In this document: in pieces, positions 54,855-63,725 of the stretch
Position numbering within the stretch: position 1 is the first letter of the stretch
Layout of the letters: every line of letters begins with the position of its first letter
Assembly (NCBI GenBank): GCA_020631235.1
Contig: JAHDHQ010000004.1
Location: 124,001 to 188,000, forward strand
Length of the DNA: 64,000 bases
Origin: Saprospiraceae bacterium
GTDB lineage: Bacteria; Bacteroidota; Bacteroidia; Chitinophagales; Saprospiraceae
Direction: 5' to 3'
Made by a program: the position numbers and the translations under genes
The notes under the pieces: generated by a model
Database searches by the model: none
Told to the model about the DNA's origin: nothing
The model's input: the letters and a program-made list of their open reading frames with translations, nothing else

Positions 54855-57800
54855 TTAATTTACCAAGGTGAAATCTCCAGCAAAAAGACGTTTCTCTCCG
54901 CCAAAAAATACTACTTCGATCACAAAAACATAAACACCTGTTTCAACTTCTTCTCCATTAAATAAACCATCCCATCCATAGGTGGGATCTGTATAGTCAA
55001 TATCTGATTGCGAAAATATATTATTTCCCCAGCGATCAAATATCTCAAAGAATTCAATGCTTTCGATTTCATCTTCATTCCCCAAAGCTTTAAACACTCC
55101 ATTTATATTATTCTGATGATACGGTGCAAAAACATTTGGTATATAAACATTAATTTCTTGAGCAACCTGAATAGTAATAGATGCAAAGGCTATGCACCCA
55201 TAAATATCTATTACCGTGACCTCCAAAGTCTCTGTTTCTGAGATATTTACTATTGGATCTATGCAATCACCACAGCTTAAATTTGTATCATCATTCCAAA
55301 TAATAGATTCTATTTCATCAAGGTCTTTGTTGATTTCCAACAATAGCTGGTGGTTAGTGCCTGCTTGAATTTCAATATTTGATACTAAGTTCAACTCTAA
55401 TTCAGACGGAAGAATTAGAGTAAAACTGGTATCATAAGAACATAGGTTGTTGTCTATGATATTGATTTCATTTATCCCTTCATTTAGCAAATTTTCTAGC
55501 ATCGTCTCATCAACGAGCTCACCATTTAAGGAAATCTGATAAGGAGAAACTCCACCTAATATTTCAAAATTTTCAACACCAAAATCTGTTTCTCCACAAG
55601 TTGGGTTTAGTATATCTAGCAGCAATGCATATGGCAGATTTTCATTCCTAAATACTTCAATACTTGCTATCGAACTACACCCATTTTCTTCATTTGTTGT
55701 GATTAGTTCATAGATCCCAGATTCTGAAGTAAAAAATTCTTCCTGATTTGATAAAATCATATTTCCCGAAGACCATTGATAGCTATAATTTTCAATCACT
55801 GGATTTATCTCGATCTGAACTTCAGTATTTTGACAAGTAATACTGTCAGCACTTAATATGAACTGATCTACGAAAGTATCTATTTGAATTTGGAAAAATT
55901 CAGCAGTTGAGCAACCATTTTCTCCGGTTGCAACCACCTCAATTAGATCTGCATTATTCCAAGTAATACTTGACTCTTCTCCGATCAAATCCCCACCAGA
56001 ATAAAAACTGTACTCAACATTATCTTCAGAAGAAACAACTTCCACTATGGCTGAAGTATTAATACAATTGATGACATTGCCTATTAAGGATAAATTTGGT
56101 GCTATTGTATCGATTTGAATTTCAATTTCAGCATAACCTGTACACTCATTTTCATCTGTTACAACTAAAGAGTAAACACCTGTATTTGTGACATTTATAC
56201 TACTATCTGAACCAATTTCTCCTCCTAGAGAGGACCAGCTGTAATTAACATTATTAAATGAATTATTCAATATGCCGATATTGCTAGAACCATTCAAACA
56301 ATCGATTATCTCTACATCTGAAGTTAAAGAGAAGAGCAAATCCTGCGATTCATCTACTACATTTATAAGTCCTTCTAAGCTACACCCATTGCTTGCTGTT
56401 ACCTCATAAACATACATACCAGCTTCTTCTACCAATATATTCTCTCCAAAATATTCTTCACCATTTGGGCCTGTCCAAATGACTGTAGAACCAAAATCCA
56501 AATTCTCTAACTCTAAAGATGCATCATTCTTATTACATTGTAAGGTGTCTGTCAATGCTATTAAATCTGGCGAAACTAGCGTATCTATCAGAATCTGAAA
56601 TGAATCAATTGACGCACATCCATTTTCACTAATTGCTACAATTTCTATTAAATCAGCTTCATCCCATGTGATATTTGTGGTGTTACTGATGAGTTCTCCA
56701 TCAAAATAAAAACTGTAATCAATATTTTGACTAGGATTTACTACACTAATGGTAGTAAAGCTATTAATACAATTTATGGTATCACCTACTAGCATAACTA
56801 TAGGCGCTAACGTATCTATTCCTATCTCTATTTCAGCAATTCCTGAGCACCCATTTTCATCTGTTATTTCTAAATAATAAATGCCAGCTTCGCTTACATT
56901 TATGGTACTAGTCGATCCATATGGCTCTCCTCCGAATATCCAATCATAAGTGTCTCCGCTATATAAATTATCGACCACACTAATCTCACTTGTAAGGTCA
57001 GCACAATTCAACTCCAAAATATTTGACTCCAAGGAAAAGTCTAAATTGTCAGATTCATCAATTACTAAAATGCTCCCAGTTTCTGAACATCCATTTGAAC
57101 TAGTTACTTCATAGTCATACAGCCCTTCATTAGAAACCATAATTTGGGATCCATTATACATTTCATTGTTAGGTCCTATCCAATCTACTGTAGTCCCAAC
57201 ATCTAAATCACTAATTTCTATTAGTACCTCAGCTTTGTCGCAATTTAAAGTATCTGTGTTTTCATTAAAAGTTGGGTAAACAAAATCTTCATTGATCAAT
57301 ATTGAGTCAAATTCTATGCAGTTAAGGCTATCAACAATTGTTAGATAGTACCATCCTCCTTGGGTAATAAAGAAGGAATCCATATCATTATTATTCACTC
57401 CAGGTCCATTCCAGATAAGATCTTGATTGGGACTCTGTAAATCAGTTAAAATTAATGCCGAATCTTGACTACAATTGATCAAACTATCAAATGAAATTTG
57501 ATAATCAAAATTTGCTATATGCTCATAAACAAAAATTGAATCTATATGGGTACATCCATTCTCAAAGGTTGTCTCTAAATAATAGTTTCCACCATTTTCT
57601 ACCGTTAGGCTATCTCCCCCTTCTATTGCTAGTTCTTCTAAATACCAAGTAAAATCTTCGATATCACCATTCAAAATAAAGCTAATTTGTGCTGAGTCAT
57701 TTTCACAATCTAATATGTGATTGAGATTTAATGTTTGAGCAATAACGCCAGTATCGAGTGCCACATTTATAAAAGCAGAATCTACACATCCGTTTATTGG

Positions 57801-59009
57801 ATGTGTTAGAACCACTGTATATACCCCGGAATCTTGCGTAAAAAAACTAGTCTCCTCAATAAGCTCATTTGATGGGTTTATCCATTCAATATTGTTATTA
57901 CCACTATTAATTATACTTAATAAAATAGAATCATTTGTACAGTTTAGCGTATCTGGGATTATCAAATCAAAACTCGGCAAATTAAAATCGCCGCTAATGA
58001 AGATACTGGCTTCTCTAGTGCACATATTTTCATCAGTAACTGTCACTTGATAGGTGCCTTGTTCGTCTACTTCAATGCTATTAAAAAAATCGGGGCCTAT
58101 AATATTTCCATCAGAACTATCCCAATCGTAAGTAAAAACAGAATGTGGATTCTCAACATCAGCAAATAATGTGGTAGTTGGATTTTCACATGTCAATATT
58201 ACATCTGGTCCAATACTTACCTCAAAATCTTGGTAACTAATGGTATAGCTTTCTTTAAAAACACACAATTCATTAAAATTAACATTGTCTAATGCAAAAT
58301 CATTTCCTGAGCCAGCTGTATTTTGATTCACAATACAAATGGTTGCGCTCGTACTTGCACCCGAGTTCCATGTCTCATAAAATTGATCTGGGACACAAGG
58401 ATCACCTCCAGTAAAAGGACTTCCAAGTAATGCTCCATTGATAGAAAATTGCAGTATGGGTGGAGGATTATTGATATTCATTACATCCGTGCTAAAAATA
58501 TAATCAGTGTTTGGGTTGACATTAACTACAGTACAATAAACATCAACATTTGTGATAGTTGCCGCATTTACAACCATCATTTGACCTGAAATAGGTGGAC
58601 AGTTTGTCCATAAAAATGGAGTAACAACATCAATATTATAAGACCCTTGAGCTAAGCCACCCACTCCCGTGCTTGGATTATAAACATAGTCAGAGGTAAA
58701 GCCTGTTTGACCCGATTCAAAGTCACCGTTTGTTATAAGGTTTTCATTATCAATAGATCTAGCACAGAGGGTAAATGTTTCAGTACCGTCTATAAAAACA
58801 GAAGGATCTAGATCTGAATCATTCAAATACCCTTCATCTGATGTCCAATTGAAATCTAAATAATCTCCATTAATCTCTCCATTCAAATTGTAATTTCCGA
58901 GTTCACAAATGGTATAGTCTTCAGGTACACTAATATCCAATGAACAGGCAGGACTTGTTGAAAGTATCGAATAATAAAAAAGAAAAAAACCAAATATGAT
59001 GCTGACCAT
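54855..59009 (-). CDS. Giant T9SS-secreted multi-domain adhesin with gliding-type C-terminal domain
   Basis: 1384 aa. A signal peptide is followed by an Ig-like domain (about 30-85), a galactose-binding-like region (about 86-245, NLITNGDFESGQTGF), then a chain of Ig/PKD-like domains of roughly 75-80 residues, each ending in a GxYxxxVTxxNGC motif, up to about 1290. The last 95 residues are the type-B T9SS/gliding C-terminal domain (IPNVFAPYHQNNINGVF, FEIFDRWGNNIF, GWDGLFNGEEVETGVYVF). Cysteines recur at fixed places and probably form disulfides. Residues about 584-1053 are a tandem duplication of a three-domain block. Exported through the T9SS and likely surface-attached; adhesion is inferred. 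Confidence 0.92.
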   Translation of the reverse strand: MVSIIFGFFLFYYSILSTSPACSLDISVPEDYTICELGNYNLNGEINGDYLDFNWTSDEGYLNDSDLDPSVFIDGTETFTLCARSIDNENLITNGDFESGQTGFTSDYVYNPSTGVGGLAQGSYNIDVVTPFLWTNCPPISGQMMVVNAATITNVDVYCTVVNVNPNTDYIFSTDVMNINNPPPILQFSINGALLGSPFTGGDPCVPDQFYETWNSGASTSATICIVNQNTAGSGNDFALDNVNFNELCVFKESYTISYQDFEVSIGPDVILTCENPTTTLFADVENPHSVFTYDWDSSDGNIIGPDFFNSIEVDEQGTYQVTVTDENMCTREASIFISGDFNLPSFDLIIPDTLNCTNDSILLSIINSGNNNIEWINPSNELIEETSFFTQDSGVYTVVLTHPINGCVDSAFINVALDTGVIAQTLNLNHILDCENDSAQISFILNGDIEDFTWYLEELAIEGGDSLTVENGGNYYLETTFENGCTHIDSIFVYEHIANFDYQISFDSLINCSQDSALILTDLQSPNQDLIWNGPGVNNNDMDSFFITQGGWYYLTIVDSLNCIEFDSILINEDFVYPTFNENTDTLNCDKAEVLIEISDLDVGTTVDWIGPNNEMYNGSQIMVSNEGLYDYEVTSSNGCSETGSILVIDESDNLDFSLESNILELNCADLTSEISVVDNLYSGDTYDWIFGGEPYGSTSTINVSEAGIYYLEITDENGCSGIAEIEIGIDTLAPIVMLVGDTINCINSFTTISVVNPSQNIDYSFYFDGELISNTTNITWDEADLIEIVAISENGCASIDSFQILIDTLVSPDLIALTDTLQCNKNDASLELENLDFGSTVIWTGPNGEEYFGENILVEEAGMYVYEVTASNGCSLEGLINVVDESQDLLFSLTSDVEIIDCLNGSSNIGILNNSFNNVNYSWSSLGGEIGSDSSINVTNTGVYSLVVTDENECTGYAEIEIQIDTIAPNLSLIGNVINCINTSAIVEVVSSEDNVEYSFYSGGDLIGEESSITWNNADLIEVVATGENGCSTAEFFQIQIDTFVDQFILSADSITCQNTEVQIEINPVIENYSYQWSSGNMILSNQEEFFTSESGIYELITTNEENGCSSIASIEVFRNENLPYALLLDILNPTCGETDFGVENFEILGGVSPYQISLNGELVDETMLENLLNEGINEINIIDNNLCSYDTSFTLILPSELELNLVSNIEIQAGTNHQLLLEINKDLDEIESIIWNDDTNLSCGDCIDPIVNISETETLEVTVIDIYGCIAFASITIQVAQEINVYIPNVFAPYHQNNINGVFKALGNEDEIESIEFFEIFDRWGNNIFSQSDIDYTDPTYGWDGLFNGEEVETGVYVFVIEVVFFGGEKRLFAGDFTLVN
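55846..57257 (-). repeat. Two tandem copies of a three-domain supermodule inside the adhesin gene
   Basis: Copy 1 (about 57257-56557) and copy 2 (about 56556-55846), each about 235 codons, line up domain by domain. Both start with DTLxC, pass through WxGPN, VxDES, TDEN-CxGxAEIEI, DTxAPxxxLxG, ITWxxADLIEVVA-like and GCxxxxxFQIxIDT. The protein similarity is clear, but the DNA has diverged, so the duplication is not recent. Confidence 0.75.
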
Positions 59010-59130
59010 TAAACAGTAAATTAAAAAAATGGAAATTACACAATAAACAGTACATTACAGGTTTTCAACTAATCAAAATAAGATTCAAAATTTAATTCGT
59101 TACAAAGTTTATACTAAGTTTAGAATATAA

Positions 59131-59988
59131 ATGCGTTTGATAAAAAACAAAATGAATAAATTAAGTTTTTTATCAATAATACTCTTGTTTGTATTTTTTG
59201 CTTGTGGCACAAATAGTACTCAAGAAATTCTTCCTGGAGATGATCCAAATTTCACCATAGAAGCACACTCAGATAGTGGTTTTGGTGATTTTAATCGAAA
59301 GGTAGTTGTCTTCGGTATAGACATTTATGCGGTTGCTGCAGTAGAAGATGTAAAATTATTACATGCCGCCAATGTGCTGGCTCAATATCTGGATAATGAT
59401 GAAGATGGGGAAGTTGACGATCAACTAGTGATGAATCATATGCTACAGAACAAAGCTTTTATGGTTATGTGGAAGAGCGAAAATGATCTAAACATAGATC
59501 CTCCCTCGGATAGACTAGGCCAAGATCTAGGAAATGATGAAACCAATCCTAATTATGTAGCGAGTGGTAAAACTGGTAGATTTGATGCATCATTAGAAGA
59601 GGTATTGCACATAATAAATAATGCAGGTCATTCATTTGCATATCCTGATGTTTTTGGTCAGAATATAGGATCGGCATTAGCTGATGCCATGGATATTGCA
59701 AGAGGTGGTCAATTTTTAAATATACCATCGTCATATCCTGATTCAGCTTGGTATACCTACTATGATTCAACATGTGAATATGCAAATTGCCAAACAATTG
59801 AATATTTATACTGGGCATTAAGCTCGATACTAGGAGGACAAGAAAACAGACTAAACGAAATAGAGCAGGAATGGAAGTTAAATACCAGAGATCTAGTCCA
59901 AACTACTGATACTACCATTTTCTCAATATTAACAAACCCTTTTTATAAACTTCCAACAGTTTTACCAGATGGAACTTATATGAGATAA
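59131..59988 (+). CDS. Lipoprotein with EF-hand-like loop and EEVLH motif (paralogue of 60785-61582)
   Basis: 285 aa lipoprotein, lipidated cysteine C25 (LFVFFACGT). Start ATG 59131 or 59152. Not a family I can name. Visible: a KVVVFGIDIYA strand (57-67), a calcium-loop-like DNDEDGEVDD at 88-97, a FDASLEEVLHIINNAG block at 151-166, and a C-terminal region with EYANCQTIEYLYWAL. The same order occurs in the lipoprotein at 60785 (IFG strand, IIANSMxNKxA-like helix, DASYEEILHVIHNYG, EYFAGLMDTYLGLW), so the two are divergent paralogues. E156/E157 and H160 could bind a metal; this is inference. It is followed 14 bases later by a dioxygenase-like lipoprotein. Confidence 0.72.
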   Translation: MRLIKNKMNKLSFLSIILLFVFFACGTNSTQEILPGDDPNFTIEAHSDSGFGDFNRKVVVFGIDIYAVAAVEDVKLLHAANVLAQYLDNDEDGEVDDQLVMNHMLQNKAFMVMWKSENDLNIDPPSDRLGQDLGNDETNPNYVASGKTGRFDASLEEVLHIINNAGHSFAYPDVFGQNIGSALADAMDIARGGQFLNIPSSYPDSAWYTYYDSTCEYANCQTIEYLYWALSSILGGQENRLNEIEQEWKLNTRDLVQTTDTTIFSILTNPFYKLPTVLPDGTYMR

Positions 59989-60002
59989 ACTTAGAAAAAA
60001 AC

Positions 60003-60674
60003 ATGGATAGAAAGAAATTCTTAAAAAAAGGAGCACTAGGCTTGAGCACAATCATTGCTATTCCCACTCTAATTACATCTTGTCGAAAAGAGGAAGAGTT
60101 TGACCCCAATGCTTGTACAGTTTCAGCTGAAGAAACGGCAGGACCATTCCCTATTAAAACGCCTGCTGATTTTGTCAGAGAGAATATAATTGGTGATCGC
60201 ACAGGAATACCTTTAATGATTATTTTCAACATTCAGAATACTAATGATGATTGTAATCCTCTCGAAGGTGCGTTAGTAGATATTTGGCATTGTGATGCAC
60301 AAGGAAATTATTCTCAATATGATGGGCAATTAGATGGAAGCTTTACCAACGAAAACTTTTTACGAGGAAGACAAACTTCAGATGTAAATGGTAATGCTTC
60401 GTTTATCAGTATTTTCCCAGGTTGGTATCCAGGCAGAACTCCCCATATCCATGTAGAAATAAAAAGTAGTGCAGGGAACTCACTTTTAGTTACCCAAGTA
60501 TCGTGGTCAGAAGAAACCTCAAATACTGTGTATGCATCGGCAGGATATAACGGGAATGCTGATACTAATGACTCTAATGATGGCATTGTGTCAAATGCAA
60601 ATTTGGCTGATTCTTTGTCCGGCAATACAACTGATGGGTACACGCTTATGAAAAATATCAAAGTAGCAGGCTAA
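60003..60674 (+). CDS. Intradiol ring-cleavage dioxygenase-like lipoprotein
   Basis: 223 aa. An N-terminal RKKFLKKGALG segment and hydrophobic stretch end in a lipobox-like TLITSC (C27), so it is probably exported and lipid-anchored, with a Tat-like look but no twin arginine. The core matches the intradiol dioxygenase fold: EETAGPFPI (family TxGPYY), GALVDIWHCDAQGNY, RGRQTSDVNG, and FPGWYPGRTPHIHVEI. All four Fe(III) ligands are present by alignment with protocatechuate dioxygenase: Y103, Y142, H148 and H150. An external aromatic substrate is plausible; there is no catechol-pathway gene nearby. Flanked by two paralogous lipoproteins. Confidence 0.88.
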   Translation: MDRKKFLKKGALGLSTIIAIPTLITSCRKEEEFDPNACTVSAEETAGPFPIKTPADFVRENIIGDRTGIPLMIIFNIQNTNDDCNPLEGALVDIWHCDAQGNYSQYDGQLDGSFTNENFLRGRQTSDVNGNASFISIFPGWYPGRTPHIHVEIKSSAGNSLLVTQVSWSEETSNTVYASAGYNGNADTNDSNDGIVSNANLADSLSGNTTDGYTLMKNIKVAG

Positions 60675-60784
60675 AAGTTCAACGAAAGACAAAAAAAATC
60701 AAATTTGTAATCCTCAATTTCGAATTGAATTCATTTGAATGGGGACTAAGTTTTAACAAATCTTATAGGTAAAAAAAAGAAAAA

Positions 60785-61582
60785 ATGCATTTAGCAAAAA
60801 TCAACATAGTGATGTTATTATTCACTTGCCTTTCCCTATTAGCCTCTTGCAATAAGCAGAAACTTTACAATGATATAAGTGAATTGTCCGGAGAAGGCGT
60901 GATTGAAATTAACTCAGATAATGTAAGTGGTAATATTGGCGCTGTGTTTTCAAAATACATTTACATTACAGCTTCCAATAATAAAAGAGTAGACATTTTT
61001 GGGACATCAGGGGTGTCCGACGAACAAATGGAATATGCACGAGACATATTTAATAACTATTTTAATACAGAAGGCAACTTGTATAGCATTATTGACAAAA
61101 AGATAATAGCCAACTCTATGGCAAATAAAAAAACTGCACTTGTCTTTTTTGATAGCCAAGAGCAATATGAAGCGAATATTGCTAAAGTTAGTACCCTAGG
61201 TTATAACGTCCAAGATTTATATGCAACAGAATCATTAAATGCTGGCAACCGTGATGCTTCCTATGAAGAAATTTTGCATGTTATCCACAATTACGGAATT
61301 GCCCCCACACTAACAGAGTTTCAAAGCCGTTTGCAACAAGCCAATGATAATGCTATCGCTAATGGAATTTGGACTCCTTGGGGTAATTTACCAGGCGCTG
61401 ATTTTGATGATGAATATTTTGCTGGATTAATGGATACCTATTTGGGGTTGTGGGAAGGTACAGGTGATTCTTTTGGAGGTGGAAGTTATATTCCTTCTAA
61501 TAAAGAAGAAATGCAAATCCAAGATCCCGATGGATATCAGTTAATCAAGGATTTATTTGGAGATATTGAACAAGTTCAGTGA
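60785..61582 (+). CDS. Lipoprotein with EEILH motif (paralogue of 59131-59988)
   Basis: 265 aa, lipobox LLASC with C22. It shares with the lipoprotein at 59131 an IFG strand (71-73), a helix ending IIANSMANKKTALVFF, and RDASYEEILHVIHNYG at 156-171, but the EF-hand-like loop is degenerate (NTEGNLYSII). The C-terminus has DDEYFAGLMDTYLGLWEG. Unknown function. It lies 110 bases after the dioxygenase-like gene and 18 bases before a small outer-membrane-type protein, so a shared operon is likely. Confidence 0.72.
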   Translation: MHLAKINIVMLLFTCLSLLASCNKQKLYNDISELSGEGVIEINSDNVSGNIGAVFSKYIYITASNNKRVDIFGTSGVSDEQMEYARDIFNNYFNTEGNLYSIIDKKIIANSMANKKTALVFFDSQEQYEANIAKVSTLGYNVQDLYATESLNAGNRDASYEEILHVIHNYGIAPTLTEFQSRLQQANDNAIANGIWTPWGNLPGADFDDEYFAGLMDTYLGLWEGTGDSFGGGSYIPSNKEEMQIQDPDGYQLIKDLFGDIEQVQ

Positions 61583-61600
61583 CAAAAAAGGAAAAAACCT

Positions 61601-62275
61601 ATGAAAAATATACTTTTCATTTTACTATTTATTCCGAGCGTTATATTTGGTCAACAAGAAAATAGAAAATCCTTTTTCGTTTCAACTGCTCACGGAACTT
61701 CCTCTGTATATAAAGAGGCCTTTTCTCACACTACCGAAAAAACATATCAGATGAGCATTGGATATGGATATTCTGTAGCAACAGGTCTAAGTTTTAAGTC
61801 AAAAAAAGGGCAAGGTTTTTCAGATGTCAAGTTGGTTTACCGCTCTTACAGCAATGGTATTCTAGCTATTCAAGATGTCAATGGAAATTCCACAAAAACT
61901 TCAAGAGAACGATTCAATTATTTAGGTCTAGGATATCTCTATGGAAGGTATATCAAGACTATAAAGAATTACCATACTTTTGTCAATCTTGGTCTAGAAT
62001 TATCCTACATATTGAACAGGAAAACAACATTGAATTTCGACGATAGAACCATAAAAGTTACAAAAAAAGGAACAGATATTTCAAACAATTATGGTATTTC
62101 TGCGCCTGCAACATTTACTATTGGCTATGGACTCGAGTTGGATAAAGGTTTATTTAGATTAGGTCAATTGTCTAGGTTAAGTCTCAATGCGAGTATCGAC
62201 CAACCCCTTTTTCCTATATCGTCTCCAACCAATCAATATTTAGGAGCGAATATTCGTTATCAAATACTTTTTTAA
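61601..62275 (+). CDS. Predicted small outer-membrane beta-barrel protein
   Basis: 224 aa. Signal peptide (ILFILLFIPSVIFGQ), then eight or so amphipathic strands such as TYQMSIGYGYSVATGLSF, SDVKLVYRSYSNGIL, YHTFVNLGLELSYIL and TFTIGYGLELD, ending YLGANIRYQILF with a terminal phenylalanine, the signature of an outer-membrane barrel. No family recognised. It is the last gene of the lipoprotein/dioxygenase cluster, 18 bases after the second lipoprotein, and could be the membrane partner of those surface or periplasmic proteins. Confidence 0.72.
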   Translation: MKNILFILLFIPSVIFGQQENRKSFFVSTAHGTSSVYKEAFSHTTEKTYQMSIGYGYSVATGLSFKSKKGQGFSDVKLVYRSYSNGILAIQDVNGNSTKTSRERFNYLGLGYLYGRYIKTIKNYHTFVNLGLELSYILNRKTTLNFDDRTIKVTKKGTDISNNYGISAPATFTIGYGLELDKGLFRLGQLSRLSLNASIDQPLFPISSPTNQYLGANIRYQILF

Positions 62276-62330
62276 AAATACGGAATCCCAATAGGTGGAA
62301 AATAAGCTAATTGGATTTAGTCCTTAAAAA

Positions 62331-62885
62331 ATGGAGAAGAAATATTTATTTACATCAGAACGATTGGGCTTTAGAGATTGGCACGATGATGATCTAGAGC
62401 CTATGGCTGCCCTTAATGCTGACTCAAAGGTTATGGAGTTTTTTCCTTCCACACAGAGTAAAGAGCAGACTAAAGCTTTTATCGAGCGAATGAAAGCTCA
62501 TCAAAAAGAGAAGGGCTATTGTTATTTTGCTGTGGATGAATTATCGAGCCATCAATTTATTGGCTTTATAGGTCTTGCCTATCAAGAATATCACAGTCCA
62601 TACTCTCCTTTTGTAGATATAGGTTATCGATTAGCTCAGGCCTTCTGGAACAAAGGCTATGCTACTGAAGGATCACAAAGGTGTTTAGAGTGGGCTAAAA
62701 AACAACTCCAACTAAAGGATATTTATTCAGTTGCCATTTTGCAAAATAAAAAATCCATGCACGTAATGAAGAAGTTGGGCTTGAGCAAACTAGGCGAATT
62801 TGATCATCCAGGATTAAAGGATTATCCGGCTATCCAGCGGTGTGCAATCTATCATTTAGCCTTAGATCACTTAAGTTTTAAGTAA
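62331..62885 (+). CDS. GNAT family N-acetyltransferase (RimJ/RimL-like)
   Basis: 184 aa. An acetyl-CoA-dependent N-acetyltransferase of the Acetyltransf_3 type. FTSERLGFRDWHDDDLEPMA at the front, VDIGYRLAQAFWNKGYATEG (the acetyl-CoA pyrophosphate loop, G-x-A-T-E-G) and VAILQNKKSMHVMKKLGL (motif N-x-x-S) are typical. The acceptor is unknown; such proteins often acetylate protein N-termini or small amines. ATG 62331. It converges on the PAP2 gene, with 36 bases between stops. Confidence 0.9.
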   Translation: MEKKYLFTSERLGFRDWHDDDLEPMAALNADSKVMEFFPSTQSKEQTKAFIERMKAHQKEKGYCYFAVDELSSHQFIGFIGLAYQEYHSPYSPFVDIGYRLAQAFWNKGYATEGSQRCLEWAKKQLQLKDIYSVAILQNKKSMHVMKKLGLSKLGEFDHPGLKDYPAIQRCAIYHLALDHLSFK

Positions 62886-62921
62886 TTACCATTACATGGT
62901 TAAGGAGTTTCTAAGTACTTT

Positions 62922-63725
62922 TTATCGAGAAAGGTCATACGATAAACATATACCATCTGCAGATCCTGAAACATTCCAAGCCGATGAGACTTCTTTGTTT
63001 TTATGTAGATGTGGAATAAGGATTCCGAATGCTGCACCAACTGCATACCCAGTCATTACATCTGATCTAAAGTGATTACCTGATTTTACGCGCATATATC
63101 CAGTAAAAGCAGGCCATGCAGCCGCCAAAGTCCAAACTAGGTACTTTATGGGTTTTTCGGGATAGTGATCATTAAATACTTTGGCTGCATAAAAGCTATT
63201 AACAGCTGTCAAAGATGTGTGTCCGGAGAAGAAAGAAGTGAGTCCATGTCGCTTCATTTTTTCTGTAGGCATTACGGAAGGGTTATACATATAAGGTCTA
63301 GGTCGGCGAACAATATACTTGCATAATAAGGTAGCTCCAGCGGTCAAAATGACTGCTTCGCCCCATAAAATAGTTGCCTGTTTTTTGTTGACTTTAGGCA
63401 ATAGATATAAACTTGCAGGCAAACACAGTGAAGCATAAATGCCTATATCTGAATAATGATCTGCTTTAGTGCTTAGGTTCAATGTTGCTCCTCTATCGAA
63501 TGTCGGTATGTTGTCCGAAGACAATGCTTGAATAAAATCAAGATTGGGTGGATTTGTCTTTTCTCTTTGATAGGCACTTAAGAGCAATAAACTTGCTCCT
63601 CCGAGTACATATTTTTGTTCGTTTGATTGTTTAATTTGGTAAACATCTTGAGTACAAGCATACTTAGAACAGCCTATACTTAAGAATAAAACCAAAAAAA
63701 AACTTCTTCGTTTGAGTATTTGCAT
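62922..63725 (-). CDS. PAP2-family phosphatase, membrane-associated
   Basis: 267 aa. An N-terminal signal-like segment with two cysteines (SIGCSKYAC) precedes a PAP2 core. The three signature motifs are present: KYIVRRPRP, FFSGHTS (catalytic His) and GYMRVKSGNHFRSDVMTG (second His). Likely dephosphorylates a lipid phosphate such as undecaprenyl diphosphate or phosphatidic acid, but the exact substrate is not clear. No helper gene is adjacent, and no TAnnTTTG box is seen upstream. Confidence 0.88.
   Translation of the reverse strand: MQILKRRSFFLVLFLSIGCSKYACTQDVYQIKQSNEQKYVLGGASLLLLSAYQREKTNPPNLDFIQALSSDNIPTFDRGATLNLSTKADHYSDIGIYASLCLPASLYLLPKVNKKQATILWGEAVILTAGATLLCKYIVRRPRPYMYNPSVMPTEKMKRHGLTSFFSGHTSLTAVNSFYAAKVFNDHYPEKPIKYLVWTLAAAWPAFTGYMRVKSGNHFRSDVMTGYAVGAAFGILIPHLHKNKEVSSAWNVSGSADGICLSYDLSR

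Noticed and set aside
60003-60674. Aromatic degradation pathway around the dioxygenase-like gene
   Set aside because: No muconate cycloisomerase, hydroxylase or other catechol/protocatechuate gene is nearby, and the protein is predicted to be exported.
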